Positions 22,099-29,232 of a stretch of DNA of 64,000 bases are shown here, piece by piece (the stretch's first letter is position 1; every line of letters starts with the position of its first letter). Under the pieces are notes generated by a model. The model saw nothing but the letters and a program-made list of their open reading frames with translations. It made no database searches and was not told where the DNA came from. Made by a program: the position numbers and the translations under genes. This stretch comes from Desulfobacillus sp041396245 (lineage in GTDB: Bacteria > Pseudomonadota > Gammaproteobacteria > Burkholderiales > Rhodocyclaceae), in the NCBI GenBank assembly GCA_041396245.1, contig JAWKYW010000002.1:258733-322732 (forward strand). Direction: 5' to 3'.

Positions 22099-23372
22099 TG
22101 AACGATCTCCTGGTAAATGTCGCGCGGCGCGATCAGCCGGGTGTCGACGCGATGCAGGCCGACCACTTCGCAGGGCACCTTGCCGGCCGCCTGCGCCGCC
22201 TCGTAGGCGAGGCGCTCGACTTCGAGCCTGTACTGGCCGAGGTTGAGCTCGGCGACGATGACCTTCTTCGCGCGGGCGAGGTGCGGCGTGAACGCGCCGG
22301 CATCGGACGGCCAGAGGGTGATCGGCCGCAACAATCCGGCCTTGATGCCCTGGGCGCGCGCCTCCAGCACGGCGTCCTTGGCGGCGCGGCCGGTGATGCC
22401 GTAGGCCACCACCAGCACCTCGGCATCGTCGGCCATGAAGTTCTCGGTCTTGAGGATGTCGGCGCGCGCTTCTTTGGTGTCGAGCTTGGCGTGGATGCGC
22501 TTCTGCAGCTGGTCGATCAGGCGCACGTCCTTGGTCGGCAGGCCCTTGCGGTTGTGGTAGAGGCCGGTGAAATGCGTGCGGTAGCCCTCGCCGAAGGGCG
22601 CCAGCGGCGGCACGCCGGAAGCGGTCTGGCCGAAGGCCTCGTAATCCTCCGGCGCGCCGGCCGGATAGGGGCGGTTGATGATCGGCACCAGATCGAGCGG
22701 CGGCAGCACCAGCGGCTCCTTCATCTGGCCGACCTTGGCATCCGGCAGCAGCAGCACCGGCGTGCGGTACTTCTCGGCGATGTTGAAGGCGCGCACCGTC
22801 TCCTCCCAGCACTCCTGCGCCGTGGCCGGGGCAATGGCGACGATGGGGTGGTCGCCGTGGGTACCCCAGCGCGCCTGCATCACGTCGGACTGGCCGACGT
22901 CGGTGGGGCCGCCGGTGGATGGCCCGCCGCGCATGACGTTGACGACGACGAGGGGGATTTCCAGGATGCAGGCGTAGCCGAGGTTCTCCTGCTTGAGCGA
23001 GAAGCCCGGCCCGGAGGTGCCGGTGAAGGCCTTGACGCCGCCGAGCGAGGCGCCGATGGCGGCGGCGATGCCGGCGATCTCGTCCTCCATCTGCAGGTAG
23101 CTGCCGCCGTGGCCCATGATGTAGCGGGCCGAATATTCCAGCACCTCGGTGGAGGGCGTGATCGGATAGCCGCCGAAGAAGCGCGCCCCGGCTTCGAGCG
23201 CCGCCTGGGCGATGGCGTCGTTGCCGCCGAGGGTGGCGCGCCGCACCCGCGTGAGGCGCCCGGCCTGGATGGCCTCCTGCACTGCATTCACCCGCCGCAG
23301 ATCGATGACCTGTGCCGGGCCCGCTGCCGGTGCGCGTCGCACCGCCGCGGACTCCGCCGCTGCTACTGACAT
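22095..23372 (-). CDS. 2-oxoacid:acceptor oxidoreductase, alpha subunit (KorA/VorA-like)
   Basis: This 425-residue alpha subunit has GNDAIAQAALEAGARFFGGY, PITPSTEVLEYSARYI, LQMEDEIAGIAAAIGASLGG, FTGTSGPGFSLKQENLGYA, VVNVMRGGPSTGGPTDVGQS and a C-terminal domain with VAYGITGRAAKDAV and GLLRPITLWP. The N-terminal 40 residues are a low-complexity addition. The start at 23372 has GAGGAAACC directly upstream. It is the first gene of the five-gene minus-strand cluster and is coupled to the beta-gamma gene. The protein lacks a gamma domain of its own, which agrees with gamma being fused to beta. Confidence 0.9.
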   Translation of the reverse strand: MSVAAAESAAVRRAPAAGPAQVIDLRRVNAVQEAIQAGRLTRVRRATLGGNDAIAQAALEAGARFFGGYPITPSTEVLEYSARYIMGHGGSYLQMEDEIAGIAAAIGASLGGVKAFTGTSGPGFSLKQENLGYACILEIPLVVVNVMRGGPSTGGPTDVGQSDVMQARWGTHGDHPIVAIAPATAQECWEETVRAFNIAEKYRTPVLLLPDAKVGQMKEPLVLPPLDLVPIINRPYPAGAPEDYEAFGQTASGVPPLAPFGEGYRTHFTGLYHNRKGLPTKDVRLIDQLQKRIHAKLDTKEARADILKTENFMADDAEVLVVAYGITGRAAKDAVLEARAQGIKAGLLRPITLWPSDAGAFTPHLARAKKVIVAELNLGQYRLEVERLAYEAAQAAGKVPCEVVGLHRVDTRLIAPRDIYQEIVQ

Positions 23373-23660
23373 GGTTTCCTCGCTCCTGGACGCGCCCCGC
23401 CGCGATGCCTCACGGCTTCATTTCAGGCGCAGATTTTTGATGTATAAGCAATTTCCCCCACCGACTACCGTAACGCGCACGATAGCGGAGTCGGCGGGAA
23501 TTCTCAACTTTGCTGATGGGGGTATTCGCCGATCTTTTGACTTGAGGCAAAAGTCGTGCAGGGCGACTTTCGGCGCAGGCTAACCTTGGCGCAAGCCGAG
23601 ATTAAGCCGCGAAAGCGGGGGCCGGAGCCGAATGTCGCCGTGCCGGGCGGGACGGCGGAT
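23373..23660. other. Intergenic region with promoter candidate for the oxidoreductase operon
   Basis: I see no gene in these 288 bases. The region is more AT-rich near 23436-23460 (AGATTTTTGATGTATAAGCA), where the minus-strand promoter of the operon probably lies. A short inverted pair, GCAAAAGTCG / CGACTTTCGGC, occurs near 23549-23578. Confidence 0.4.
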
Positions 23661-23936
23661 TCAGCGCTTCAGGTTGCGGTAGAAGTTCTCGTGGGTGCCG
23701 ACCAGCAGCAGCACGCGCGTGGCCGGATCGTATTCGTAAGCCAGCAGGTACAACTGCCTGACGCAGTCGAACTTGAAAACGTGGATGCCGGCCAGGTCGC
23801 CCTTCTTCGCTTCGCCCAGCGTCGGGTCGCGCACGATGTCGGCGACCGCCTGGTCGACCGCATCCTTCTGCCTGTTGTGCAGCTTCTTGTAGGCGCGCAG
23901 GAAGGCATTGGTCTGAAGGACGGCGACGTCAGTCAC
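23661..23936 (-). CDS. RelE/ParE-family toxin
   Basis: This 91-residue protein matches the small alpha/beta RelE/ParE fold: FLRAYKKLHNRQKDAVDQAV, a helical hairpin, then KKGDLAGIHVFKFDCVRQLY, LLAYEYDPATRVLLLVGTHENFYRNLKR. The last strand with HENFYRNLKR is typical of the family. It probably inhibits translation or gyrase when free of its antitoxin; the subtype cannot be settled from motifs. The start is a GTG at 23936 lying inside the end of the antitoxin gene (8-base overlap), so the toxin depends on antitoxin translation. Confidence 0.85.
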   Translation of the reverse strand: MTDVAVLQTNAFLRAYKKLHNRQKDAVDQAVADIVRDPTLGEAKKGDLAGIHVFKFDCVRQLYLLAYEYDPATRVLLLVGTHENFYRNLKR

Positions 23937-24156
23937 GGAACTGGCCCGGCGCGAAGCCCGGCAGCTGCTTGCGGTCTTCCGCCCGGGCGATCAGCAGTTC
24001 CCTGACGAAGTCGATGGGCAGGTCGGGATTGTCGAGCGCGGCCTTGCCGACCTTGGCCCAGAATTCGAGCTGGCCGGCGATGGTGCGGCACTCGCCCTTG
24101 GAGGCGGCCTTGGCCTGTTCGTACAGTTCGTCGTCGATGCGGACGGGCATGCTCAT
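23929..24156 (-). CDS. Antitoxin of the RelE/ParE pair (ribbon-helix-helix type)
   Basis: This 75-residue protein begins MSMPVRIDDELYEQAKAASK, a ribbon-helix-helix DNA-binding N terminus as in ParD-like antitoxins. A helical C-terminal part follows (EFWAKVGKAALDNPDLPIDF) that would wrap the toxin. The ATG at 24156 follows GGAG at seven bases. The operon begins here, with a repeated GTAGC/GCTAC operator-like sequence directly upstream. Confidence 0.83.
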   Translation of the reverse strand: MSMPVRIDDELYEQAKAASKGECRTIAGQLEFWAKVGKAALDNPDLPIDFVRELLIARAEDRKQLPGFAPGQFRD

Positions 24157-24168
24157 GGCTTTCTCCGG

Positions 24169-24198
24169 TTTGCTACATTTGTAGCATATCGTAGCAAA
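24169..24198. promoter_or_regulatory. Operator candidate of the RelE/ParE operon
   Basis: TTTGCTAC (24169-24176) and GTAGCAAA (24191-24198) form a perfect 8-bp inverted repeat; a third GTAGC lies between them (24181-24185). It is 13 bases upstream of the antitoxin ATG. Ribbon-helix-helix antitoxins commonly autorepress at such repeated short half-sites. Confidence 0.62.
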
Positions 24199-24260
24199 AT
24201 GAAAACCGGCTGGCAAACCCGCCCCTCTCCCCAGCCCCTCCCCGCATGCGGGAAGAGGGG

Positions 24261-25481
24261 TCAGGAATCCCGCTCTTCCGGCGGCTTCAGATTGCCGAAG
24301 GCGCGCCAGAGCATGAGGTCGTAGGCGATCTTCATGCCGGCGCCGATGAAGAGCGGCGCGGCGAGCGAGGCGGCCTGCATCAGCCAGCCGGCGAAGCTCG
24401 GCGCCACCGCCCAGCCGCCGAGGCGCACCAGGTGCGTCACGCCCGAGGCATAGGTGCGCTCTTCCGGCGCCACCACCGCCATGACGTAGGACTGGCGCGT
24501 CGGCACGTCCATCTCGACCAGGCCTTCGCGCAGCAGGAAGAGGATCGCTGCCACCCCGAAGTTCGGCGCGAAGGCGACCGACGCCAGCAGCAGGCTCGAC
24601 GGGATGTGGGTAAACACCATGGTATTCACCAGCCCGATGCGTTCGGCCAGCCAGGCCGCGCCGAGGTGCGAAAGGGCGTTGAGCACGCGCGCGGCGAAGA
24701 ACAGGCCGCCGATCCAGGCGGCGGAGACGGCGAAGCGCTCGAAGAAGAAATAGGAGAGCAGCGCCGAGCCGAGGAAGCCGCCGGCGATGCTGTCGATGGC
24801 GAACAGGGCGGAAATTTTCCAGACGATCTTTCTGCTTTCCGGCGAGACGGACCGACGCACGGCCGTCGCGCCGGTCTCCGCGGCGGGCGAGAGCGCGAGG
24901 GCCAGCGGCGCGCCGGCGGCGAGCAGCGCCGCGTAGAGCAGGAACATGGCGCGGAACGCCTGCGTCTCTTCGATGCCGAACGAAGCAAGCAAGGTCGGCA
25001 GCGCCGCCAGCAGCGCGCCCAGCGCGTGGCCGATGTCGGTCAGCAGGTTGTAGCGGGCGAAGGCGTTGGTGCGGCCGGCGGCGTCGGTGGTGGCCGGCAG
25101 GATGGCCTGCTCCAGCACCAGCGCCGCGCCACGGTCGCGCCCCATGCCGTTGAGGATGCCGACGAAGGCCGCCGCCGCCATCGCCCAGGGTTCGGAGACG
25201 AGCGCCGCGCCGAGGCCGCCGACGGCGCCGAGCAGGGACAGCCCGAGCAGGCAGCGCCGCCGGCCGAGGCGGTCGCCGGCCCAGGTCACGATCACCAGTG
25301 CCAGCGTGGCGCCGGCCAGACCCGCCGAGAGCACGGCGCCGATGGCAGCGGCGGAAAAGCCGAGCCGCGCCAAAGTCAGTCCCAGCAGCACGCCGGCCAT
25401 GCCGGTGGCGAGCGCGCGCAGGAAGGCGGCGGCGTAAATAAGCCGGCGGTCAGCGATCGATGCCCGGGTTTCGGTTTTCAT
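24261..25481 (-). CDS. MFS transporter, 12 TM
   Basis: This 406-residue protein has about twelve hydrophobic segments. It begins AAAFLRALATGMAGVLLGLT, with the MFS loop 2-3 signature in degraded form (WAGDRLGRRRCLLG) and a central cytoplasmic loop after TM6 (RRSVSPESRKIVW). It should be an inner-membrane secondary carrier. The start at 25481 is chosen because the first TM follows directly; the frame upstream lacks homology. It is divergent from the DMT carrier with 52 bp between. One copy of the recurrent 12-base word lies in TM2 (GLTLARLGF). The substrate is unknown. Confidence 0.85.
   Translation of the reverse strand: MKTETRASIADRRLIYAAAFLRALATGMAGVLLGLTLARLGFSAAAIGAVLSAGLAGATLALVIVTWAGDRLGRRRCLLGLSLLGAVGGLGAALVSEPWAMAAAAFVGILNGMGRDRGAALVLEQAILPATTDAAGRTNAFARYNLLTDIGHALGALLAALPTLLASFGIEETQAFRAMFLLYAALLAAGAPLALALSPAAETGATAVRRSVSPESRKIVWKISALFAIDSIAGGFLGSALLSYFFFERFAVSAAWIGGLFFAARVLNALSHLGAAWLAERIGLVNTMVFTHIPSSLLLASVAFAPNFGVAAILFLLREGLVEMDVPTRQSYVMAVVAPEERTYASGVTHLVRLGGWAVAPSFAGWLMQAASLAAPLFIGAGMKIAYDLMLWRAFGNLKPPEERDS
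25372..25383 (+). repeat. Recurrent 12-base word AAAGTCAGTCCC, copy 4
   Basis: This exact copy lies within the MFS transporter gene, encoding Gly-Leu-Thr-Leu on the coding strand. The following bases, AGCAGCACGCCGG, again resemble those after copy 1. Confidence 0.7.
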
Positions 25482-25533
25482 GGTCGAAGATCGCTTTGGC
25501 CGAGCGGTGGAAGTAGTGCAAACTTTACCTGAA

Positions 25534-26577
25534 ATGACACTCTCCACCACCGGGCTCGCCCTGCTCGCCGCCGCGCTGTTCGGCGCCAGCACGCCCTTCG
25601 TCAAGCTGCTGGTCGGCGATGCCTCTGCGCTGATCCTGGCGGGATTGCTCTACCTCGGCAGCGGCCTCGGCCTCGCGGCGGCGCGGCTCGCGCGCGACCG
25701 CGGCTGGCGTCCGGGCGGACTTGCGGGAGCGGAATGGCTGTGGTTCGCCGGTGCCATCGCCTTCGGCGGCATGCTCGGCCCGCTGCTGCTGGTCGCCGGC
25801 CTCGCCCATACGCCGGCCGGCACGGCTTCGCTGCTGCTCAACCTGGAGGCGGTGCTGACGGCCGTGCTGGCCTGGGTCGTTTTCCGCGAGCACGCCGGGC
25901 GCCGCATCGTCCTCGGCATGGCGCTGATCGTGGCGGGCGGCATCGCGCTGTCCTGGCCGTCTGGCGAGGCCGGCGCCGGCAGCCTCGCCGGACCGCTGGC
26001 CATCGCCGGCGCCTGCCTGTGCTGGGCCATCGACAACAACCTGACGCGCAAGGTGTCGGCTTCGGACGCGCTGTTCATCGCCGGCGTGAAGGGACTGGTC
26101 GCCGGGTCGGTCAACCTCGGCCTGGCGCTCGCTCTCGGTCAGGCCTTGCCGGCGTGGACGCTGGCGGGCGCGGCCATGTCCGTCGGCCTGCTCGGCTACG
26201 GCCTGAGCCTGGTGCTCTTCGTAATCTCCCTGCGCGAGCTGGGCACCGCGCGCACCGGCGCCTACTTCTCCACCGCGCCCTTCGTCGGCGCCGCACTCGC
26301 CATTGTCCTGCTCAACGAGCCCGCGCCGGCGCCGTTCTGGCTGGCCGCCGGCCTCATGGGCATCGGCGTCTGGCTGCACCTGACCGAGCGCCATGGACAC
26401 CTGCATGAACACGAGCCGCTCGCCCACAGCCACGCGCACATGCATGACGCGCACCACCAGCACGATCACGAATTCACTTGGGACGGGTGCGAGCCCCACA
26501 CCCATCCGCACGCCCACGCGCCGATCGCCCACAGCCACCGGCATTTCCCGGACATCCACCACCGGCACGGGCACTGA
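25534..26577 (+). CDS. EamA/DMT-family transporter with His-rich C-terminal tail
   Basis: This 347-residue protein has two EamA repeats, about ten membrane helices (TTGLALLAAALFGASTPFVK at the start; LLLNLEAVLTAVLAWVVFRE at the end of repeat one). After the last helix (LMGIGVWLHLTERH) it carries about 60 residues dominated by His, with Asp and Glu (HEHEPLAHSHAHMHDAHHQH). This tail would be cytoplasmic or periplasmic depending on topology and could bind Ni, Zn or Co. DMT carriers export metabolites or drugs; a metal-related function is inference from the tail. The ATG at 25534 places TM1 at the N terminus. The gene is divergent from the MFS gene and followed by an IS remnant. Confidence 0.87.
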   Translation: MTLSTTGLALLAAALFGASTPFVKLLVGDASALILAGLLYLGSGLGLAAARLARDRGWRPGGLAGAEWLWFAGAIAFGGMLGPLLLVAGLAHTPAGTASLLLNLEAVLTAVLAWVVFREHAGRRIVLGMALIVAGGIALSWPSGEAGAGSLAGPLAIAGACLCWAIDNNLTRKVSASDALFIAGVKGLVAGSVNLGLALALGQALPAWTLAGAAMSVGLLGYGLSLVLFVISLRELGTARTGAYFSTAPFVGAALAIVLLNEPAPAPFWLAAGLMGIGVWLHLTERHGHLHEHEPLAHSHAHMHDAHHQHDHEFTWDGCEPHTHPHAHAPIAHSHRHFPDIHHRHGH

Positions 26578-26601
26578 CGCACCCGCCGAGCCTGCGCTAG
26601 G

Positions 26602-26800
26602 TGTGATGGCCCAATAGGTTGTTTCTGTTCATTCGGACTGAGTCTGAGAGACTTGGAGGTGCGAACCGACCAACTACTCTCAGGAGATCAGCCGAATGAA
26701 CATGCATAAGAATGCCCGACTCACTTTTGCCCGTCGACTGGAAATGGTGCTGGACATGACCGAGCGAGGTTTGACTCCCGGCGCGGACACTGAAGGCTCG
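26602..26800 (+). mobile_element. IS481-family element remnant (left end and transposase start)
   Basis: The sequence from TGTGATGGCCCAATAGG to about 26795 looks like the left end of an IS481-type element: a terminal region, about 90 bases of leader with AGGAG, then the transposase start MNMHKNARLTFARRLEM. Homology stops after about 27 codons. No right end is visible before chrB. The exact end points are uncertain. Confidence 0.7.
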
Positions 26801-26860
26801 CCTTGTCGCGGAGACGGACTTTCCCCAGACAGTCGCGGCCCGAAAATTGTATTGTTATAG
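26696..26860 (+). pseudogene. IS481 transposase fragment (first ~27 codons)
   Basis: The frame opens with MNMHKNARLTFARRLEMVLD and MTERGLT, the standard N terminus of IS481 transposases, then continues with unrelated residues (PGADTEGSPCRGDGL) to a TAG at 26858. The helix-turn-helix remainder and the DDE catalytic domain are absent, so the gene is dead. The ribosome-binding site AGGAG is intact. It lies between the DMT carrier and the chromate operon. Confidence 0.8.
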
Positions 26861-26877
26861 TTACACTTTTTTTGTAA
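26861..26877. promoter_or_regulatory. Inverted repeat upstream of chrBA
   Basis: TTACA and TGTAA are separated by seven bases (CTTTTTT) in an AT-rich stretch about 30 bases before chrB. ChrB-type proteins are known to regulate chr operons, so this may be the operator/promoter region. The arms are short, so support is weak. Confidence 0.35.
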
Positions 26878-26908
26878 TATCTCTAACATCGTCAAACAGG
26901 TCGCCTCG

Positions 26909-27820
26909 ATGAACTTCCTCGCCCTCTTCGTCACCCTGCCGACGCGGCAGTCCGCCGGGCGCATGCGCGTCTGGCGTGCCCTGCGCGCGCTCGGCTGCGC
27001 CACGCTGCGCGACGGGGTGTACCTGCTGCCCGAGTCCGAGACGCATGCCGCTGCCCTGGCGGAGGTCGCCGGGGAAGTGAGGCGCGTCGAGGGCGGCGCC
27101 GATCTGTTCCTGCTCAACGGGCGCGACGCGCCGCAGCAGGCGCGCCTCGCAGCGCTGTTCGACCGCAGCGACGACTATGCCCGCCTGCTCGCGGCGATCG
27201 GCAAGTCCAAACGCGGCGACGCCAGGGCGCTGCGCACGCTGCGCCGGGATTTCGCCGCGCTCTCCGCCATCGACTTCTTCCCCGGCGAGGCCATGCGCCA
27301 GACTGAAGAGGCGCTCAAGGCGCGCGAAGCCGCCGCCAGCGGCGAGCCGGGCAGCACAGCGGGAAGGATTCGCCGTCTTGCGCAGACCGACTTTTCCGGG
27401 CGCACCTGGGCGACGCGCAAGCACCTGTGGGTGGACCGCATGGCCTCGGCCTGGCTGATCCGCCGCTTCATCGACCGCAAGGCGAAATTCCTCTGGCTCG
27501 ACGAGGCGAAGCGCTGCCCGAAACGGGCGCTCGGCTTCGACTTCGACGGCGCGGCCTTCACCCACGTCGGCGGCCGCGTCACCTTCGAGGTGCTGGCCGC
27601 CAGCTTCGGCCTCGACGCCGACCCGGCGCTCGCGCGCATCGCGCAGATCGTGCATTGCCTCGACGTCGGCGGCGTGCCGGTCGCAGAGGCGGCGGGCATC
27701 GAGGCGGTGCTGGCCGGGCTGCGTGCCGGCGCAGCCGATGACGACAAGCTGCTGGCGGAGGCCAGCCGCGTCTTCGACGGCCTCTACAAAAATTTCCGGC
27801 AGGAAAACAGCCATGAGTGA
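26909..27820 (+). CDS. chrB: Chromate resistance protein ChrB
   Basis: This 303-residue cytosolic protein has an N-terminal ChrB domain (LALFVTLPTRQSAGRMRVWR, LRALGCATLRDGVYLLP). A C-terminal ChrB domain follows, with RKHLWVDRMASAWLIRRFID, KFLWLDEAKRCPKRALGFDF and IVHCLDVGG. ChrB is the chromate-responsive regulator of chrA in several proteobacteria. Its stop overlaps the chrA start by eight bases, so the two are coupled. The start ATG at 26909 fits family N termini. The gene lies directly after an IS481 remnant, in line with acquisition as part of a mobile resistance segment. Confidence 0.92.
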   Translation: MNFLALFVTLPTRQSAGRMRVWRALRALGCATLRDGVYLLPESETHAAALAEVAGEVRRVEGGADLFLLNGRDAPQQARLAALFDRSDDYARLLAAIGKSKRGDARALRTLRRDFAALSAIDFFPGEAMRQTEEALKAREAAASGEPGSTAGRIRRLAQTDFSGRTWATRKHLWVDRMASAWLIRRFIDRKAKFLWLDEAKRCPKRALGFDFDGAAFTHVGGRVTFEVLAASFGLDADPALARIAQIVHCLDVGGVPVAEAAGIEAVLAGLRAGAADDDKLLAEASRVFDGLYKNFRQENSHE

Positions 27821-29165
27821 CATTCCCGCCGCCGCACCGCCGGCACCCACGCTCGGCGAAGCCTTCCTCTACTGGCTCAAGCTCGGCTTCATCAGCTTCG
27901 GCGGCCCGGCCGGGCAGATTTCCATGATGCACCAGGAGCTGGTCGAGCGCCGGCGCTGGATCTCCGAGCGACGCTTCCTGCACGCACTCAACTATTGCAT
28001 GCTGCTGCCCGGCCCCGAGGCGACGCAGCTGGCCGTCTACATCGGCTGGATGATGCACCGCACGCCCGGCGGCATCGTCGCCGGCGTGCTGTTCGTGCTG
28101 CCCTCGCTGTTCCTCCTCATCCTGCTCACCTGGATCTACCTCGCCTTCGGCAACCTGCCCGTGGTGGCCGGCATCCTCTACGGCATCAAGCCGGCGGTGA
28201 CCGCCATCGTCGTCTTCGCCGCCTGGCGCATCGGCTCGCGCGCCCTGAAGAACGGCGTGCTGTGGACGATGGCGGCGGCGGCCTTCGTCGCCATCTTCGC
28301 CTTCGACGTGCCCTTCCCCGCCATCGTCCTCGCCGCCGCCCTCCTCGGCTACGTCGGCGGCCAGCTCGTACCGGAGAAGTTCAAGGCCGGCGGCGGCCAC
28401 GGCGCCGCCGACAAGCATTTCGGCCCGGCCCTCATCGACGACGACACGCCCCAGCCATCCTGGGTGCGCTTCTCCTGGGGCCGGCTGATCGGCTACAGCG
28501 CTGTCGGCCTCGCGCTCTGGGCCGGCGCCATGGCGCTGCTGATGGCGCAGGGCGGCTGGACCGGCGTGCTGACGCAGATGGGCTGGTTCTTCACCAAGGC
28601 GGCGCTGCTCACCTTCGGCGGCGCTTATGCCGTGCTGCCCTACGTGTATCAGGGCGGCGTCGAGACCTACGGCTGGCTCACCGGCCCGCAGATGATCGAT
28701 GGCCTGGCGCTGGGCGAGACCACGCCGGGGCCGCTGATCATGGTGGTGGCCTTCGTCGGCTTCGTCGGCGGCTGGACCAAGGAAATATTCGGCACCGAGT
28801 CGCTGTTCCTCGCCGGCGCGGCGGGCGCGGCGGTAGCGACCTTCTTCACCTTCCTGCCCTCGTTCCTGTTCATCCTCGTCGGCGGCCCGCTGGTGGAAGC
28901 GACCCACGGCGAGATCAGGTTCACCGCGCCGCTGACCGGCATCACCGCCGCGGTGGTCGGCGTCATCGTGAACCTCGCCGTGTTCTTCGCCTGGCACGTG
29001 CTGTGGCCGCAGGGCAGCACGGCGGCACCTTTCGCCGGCGGCTTCGAATGGCCGGCGGCGCTGATCGGCCTGGCCGCCGCCATCGCCCTGTTCCGTTTCA
29101 AGCTCGGCATCATGCCGGTGATCGGCGCCTGCGCGACGGCGGGGCTGATGATGTCGTTCGCATAA
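27813..29165 (+). CDS. chrA: Chromate efflux transporter ChrA (CHR family)
   Basis: This 450-residue inner-membrane protein has two homologous CHR halves. Half one has FLYWLKLGFISFGGPAGQIS, MHQELVERRRWISERRFLHA and LLPGPEATQLAVYIG. Half two has WFFTKAALLTFGGAYAVLPY, GPQMIDGLALGETTPGPLIM and VAFVGFVGGW. CHR proteins export chromate, probably by proton antiport. The ATG at 27813 has AGGAAAAC upstream and overlaps chrB. It is the second gene of the chrBA operon, followed at 67 bp by a SulP carrier on the same strand. Its length is typical of long-chain ChrA. Confidence 0.95.
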   Translation: MSDIPAAAPPAPTLGEAFLYWLKLGFISFGGPAGQISMMHQELVERRRWISERRFLHALNYCMLLPGPEATQLAVYIGWMMHRTPGGIVAGVLFVLPSLFLLILLTWIYLAFGNLPVVAGILYGIKPAVTAIVVFAAWRIGSRALKNGVLWTMAAAAFVAIFAFDVPFPAIVLAAALLGYVGGQLVPEKFKAGGGHGAADKHFGPALIDDDTPQPSWVRFSWGRLIGYSAVGLALWAGAMALLMAQGGWTGVLTQMGWFFTKAALLTFGGAYAVLPYVYQGGVETYGWLTGPQMIDGLALGETTPGPLIMVVAFVGFVGGWTKEIFGTESLFLAGAAGAAVATFFTFLPSFLFILVGGPLVEATHGEIRFTAPLTGITAAVVGVIVNLAVFFAWHVLWPQGSTAAPFAGGFEWPAALIGLAAAIALFRFKLGIMPVIGACATAGLMMSFA

Positions 29166-29232
29166 TAGGAATGCGCGACGGCCAAGCCTGTGCTACGCTG
29201 ATGGCCATCGCTTGACGATCAGGAGACCCGGC

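Noticed and set aside
13733..23372. Phenylglyoxylate oxidoreductase (PadEFGHI) assignment
   Set aside because: The subunit order and fusions (gamma-alpha, beta-gamma, long beta) do not match PadEFGHI as I know it, and no FAD subunit is present.
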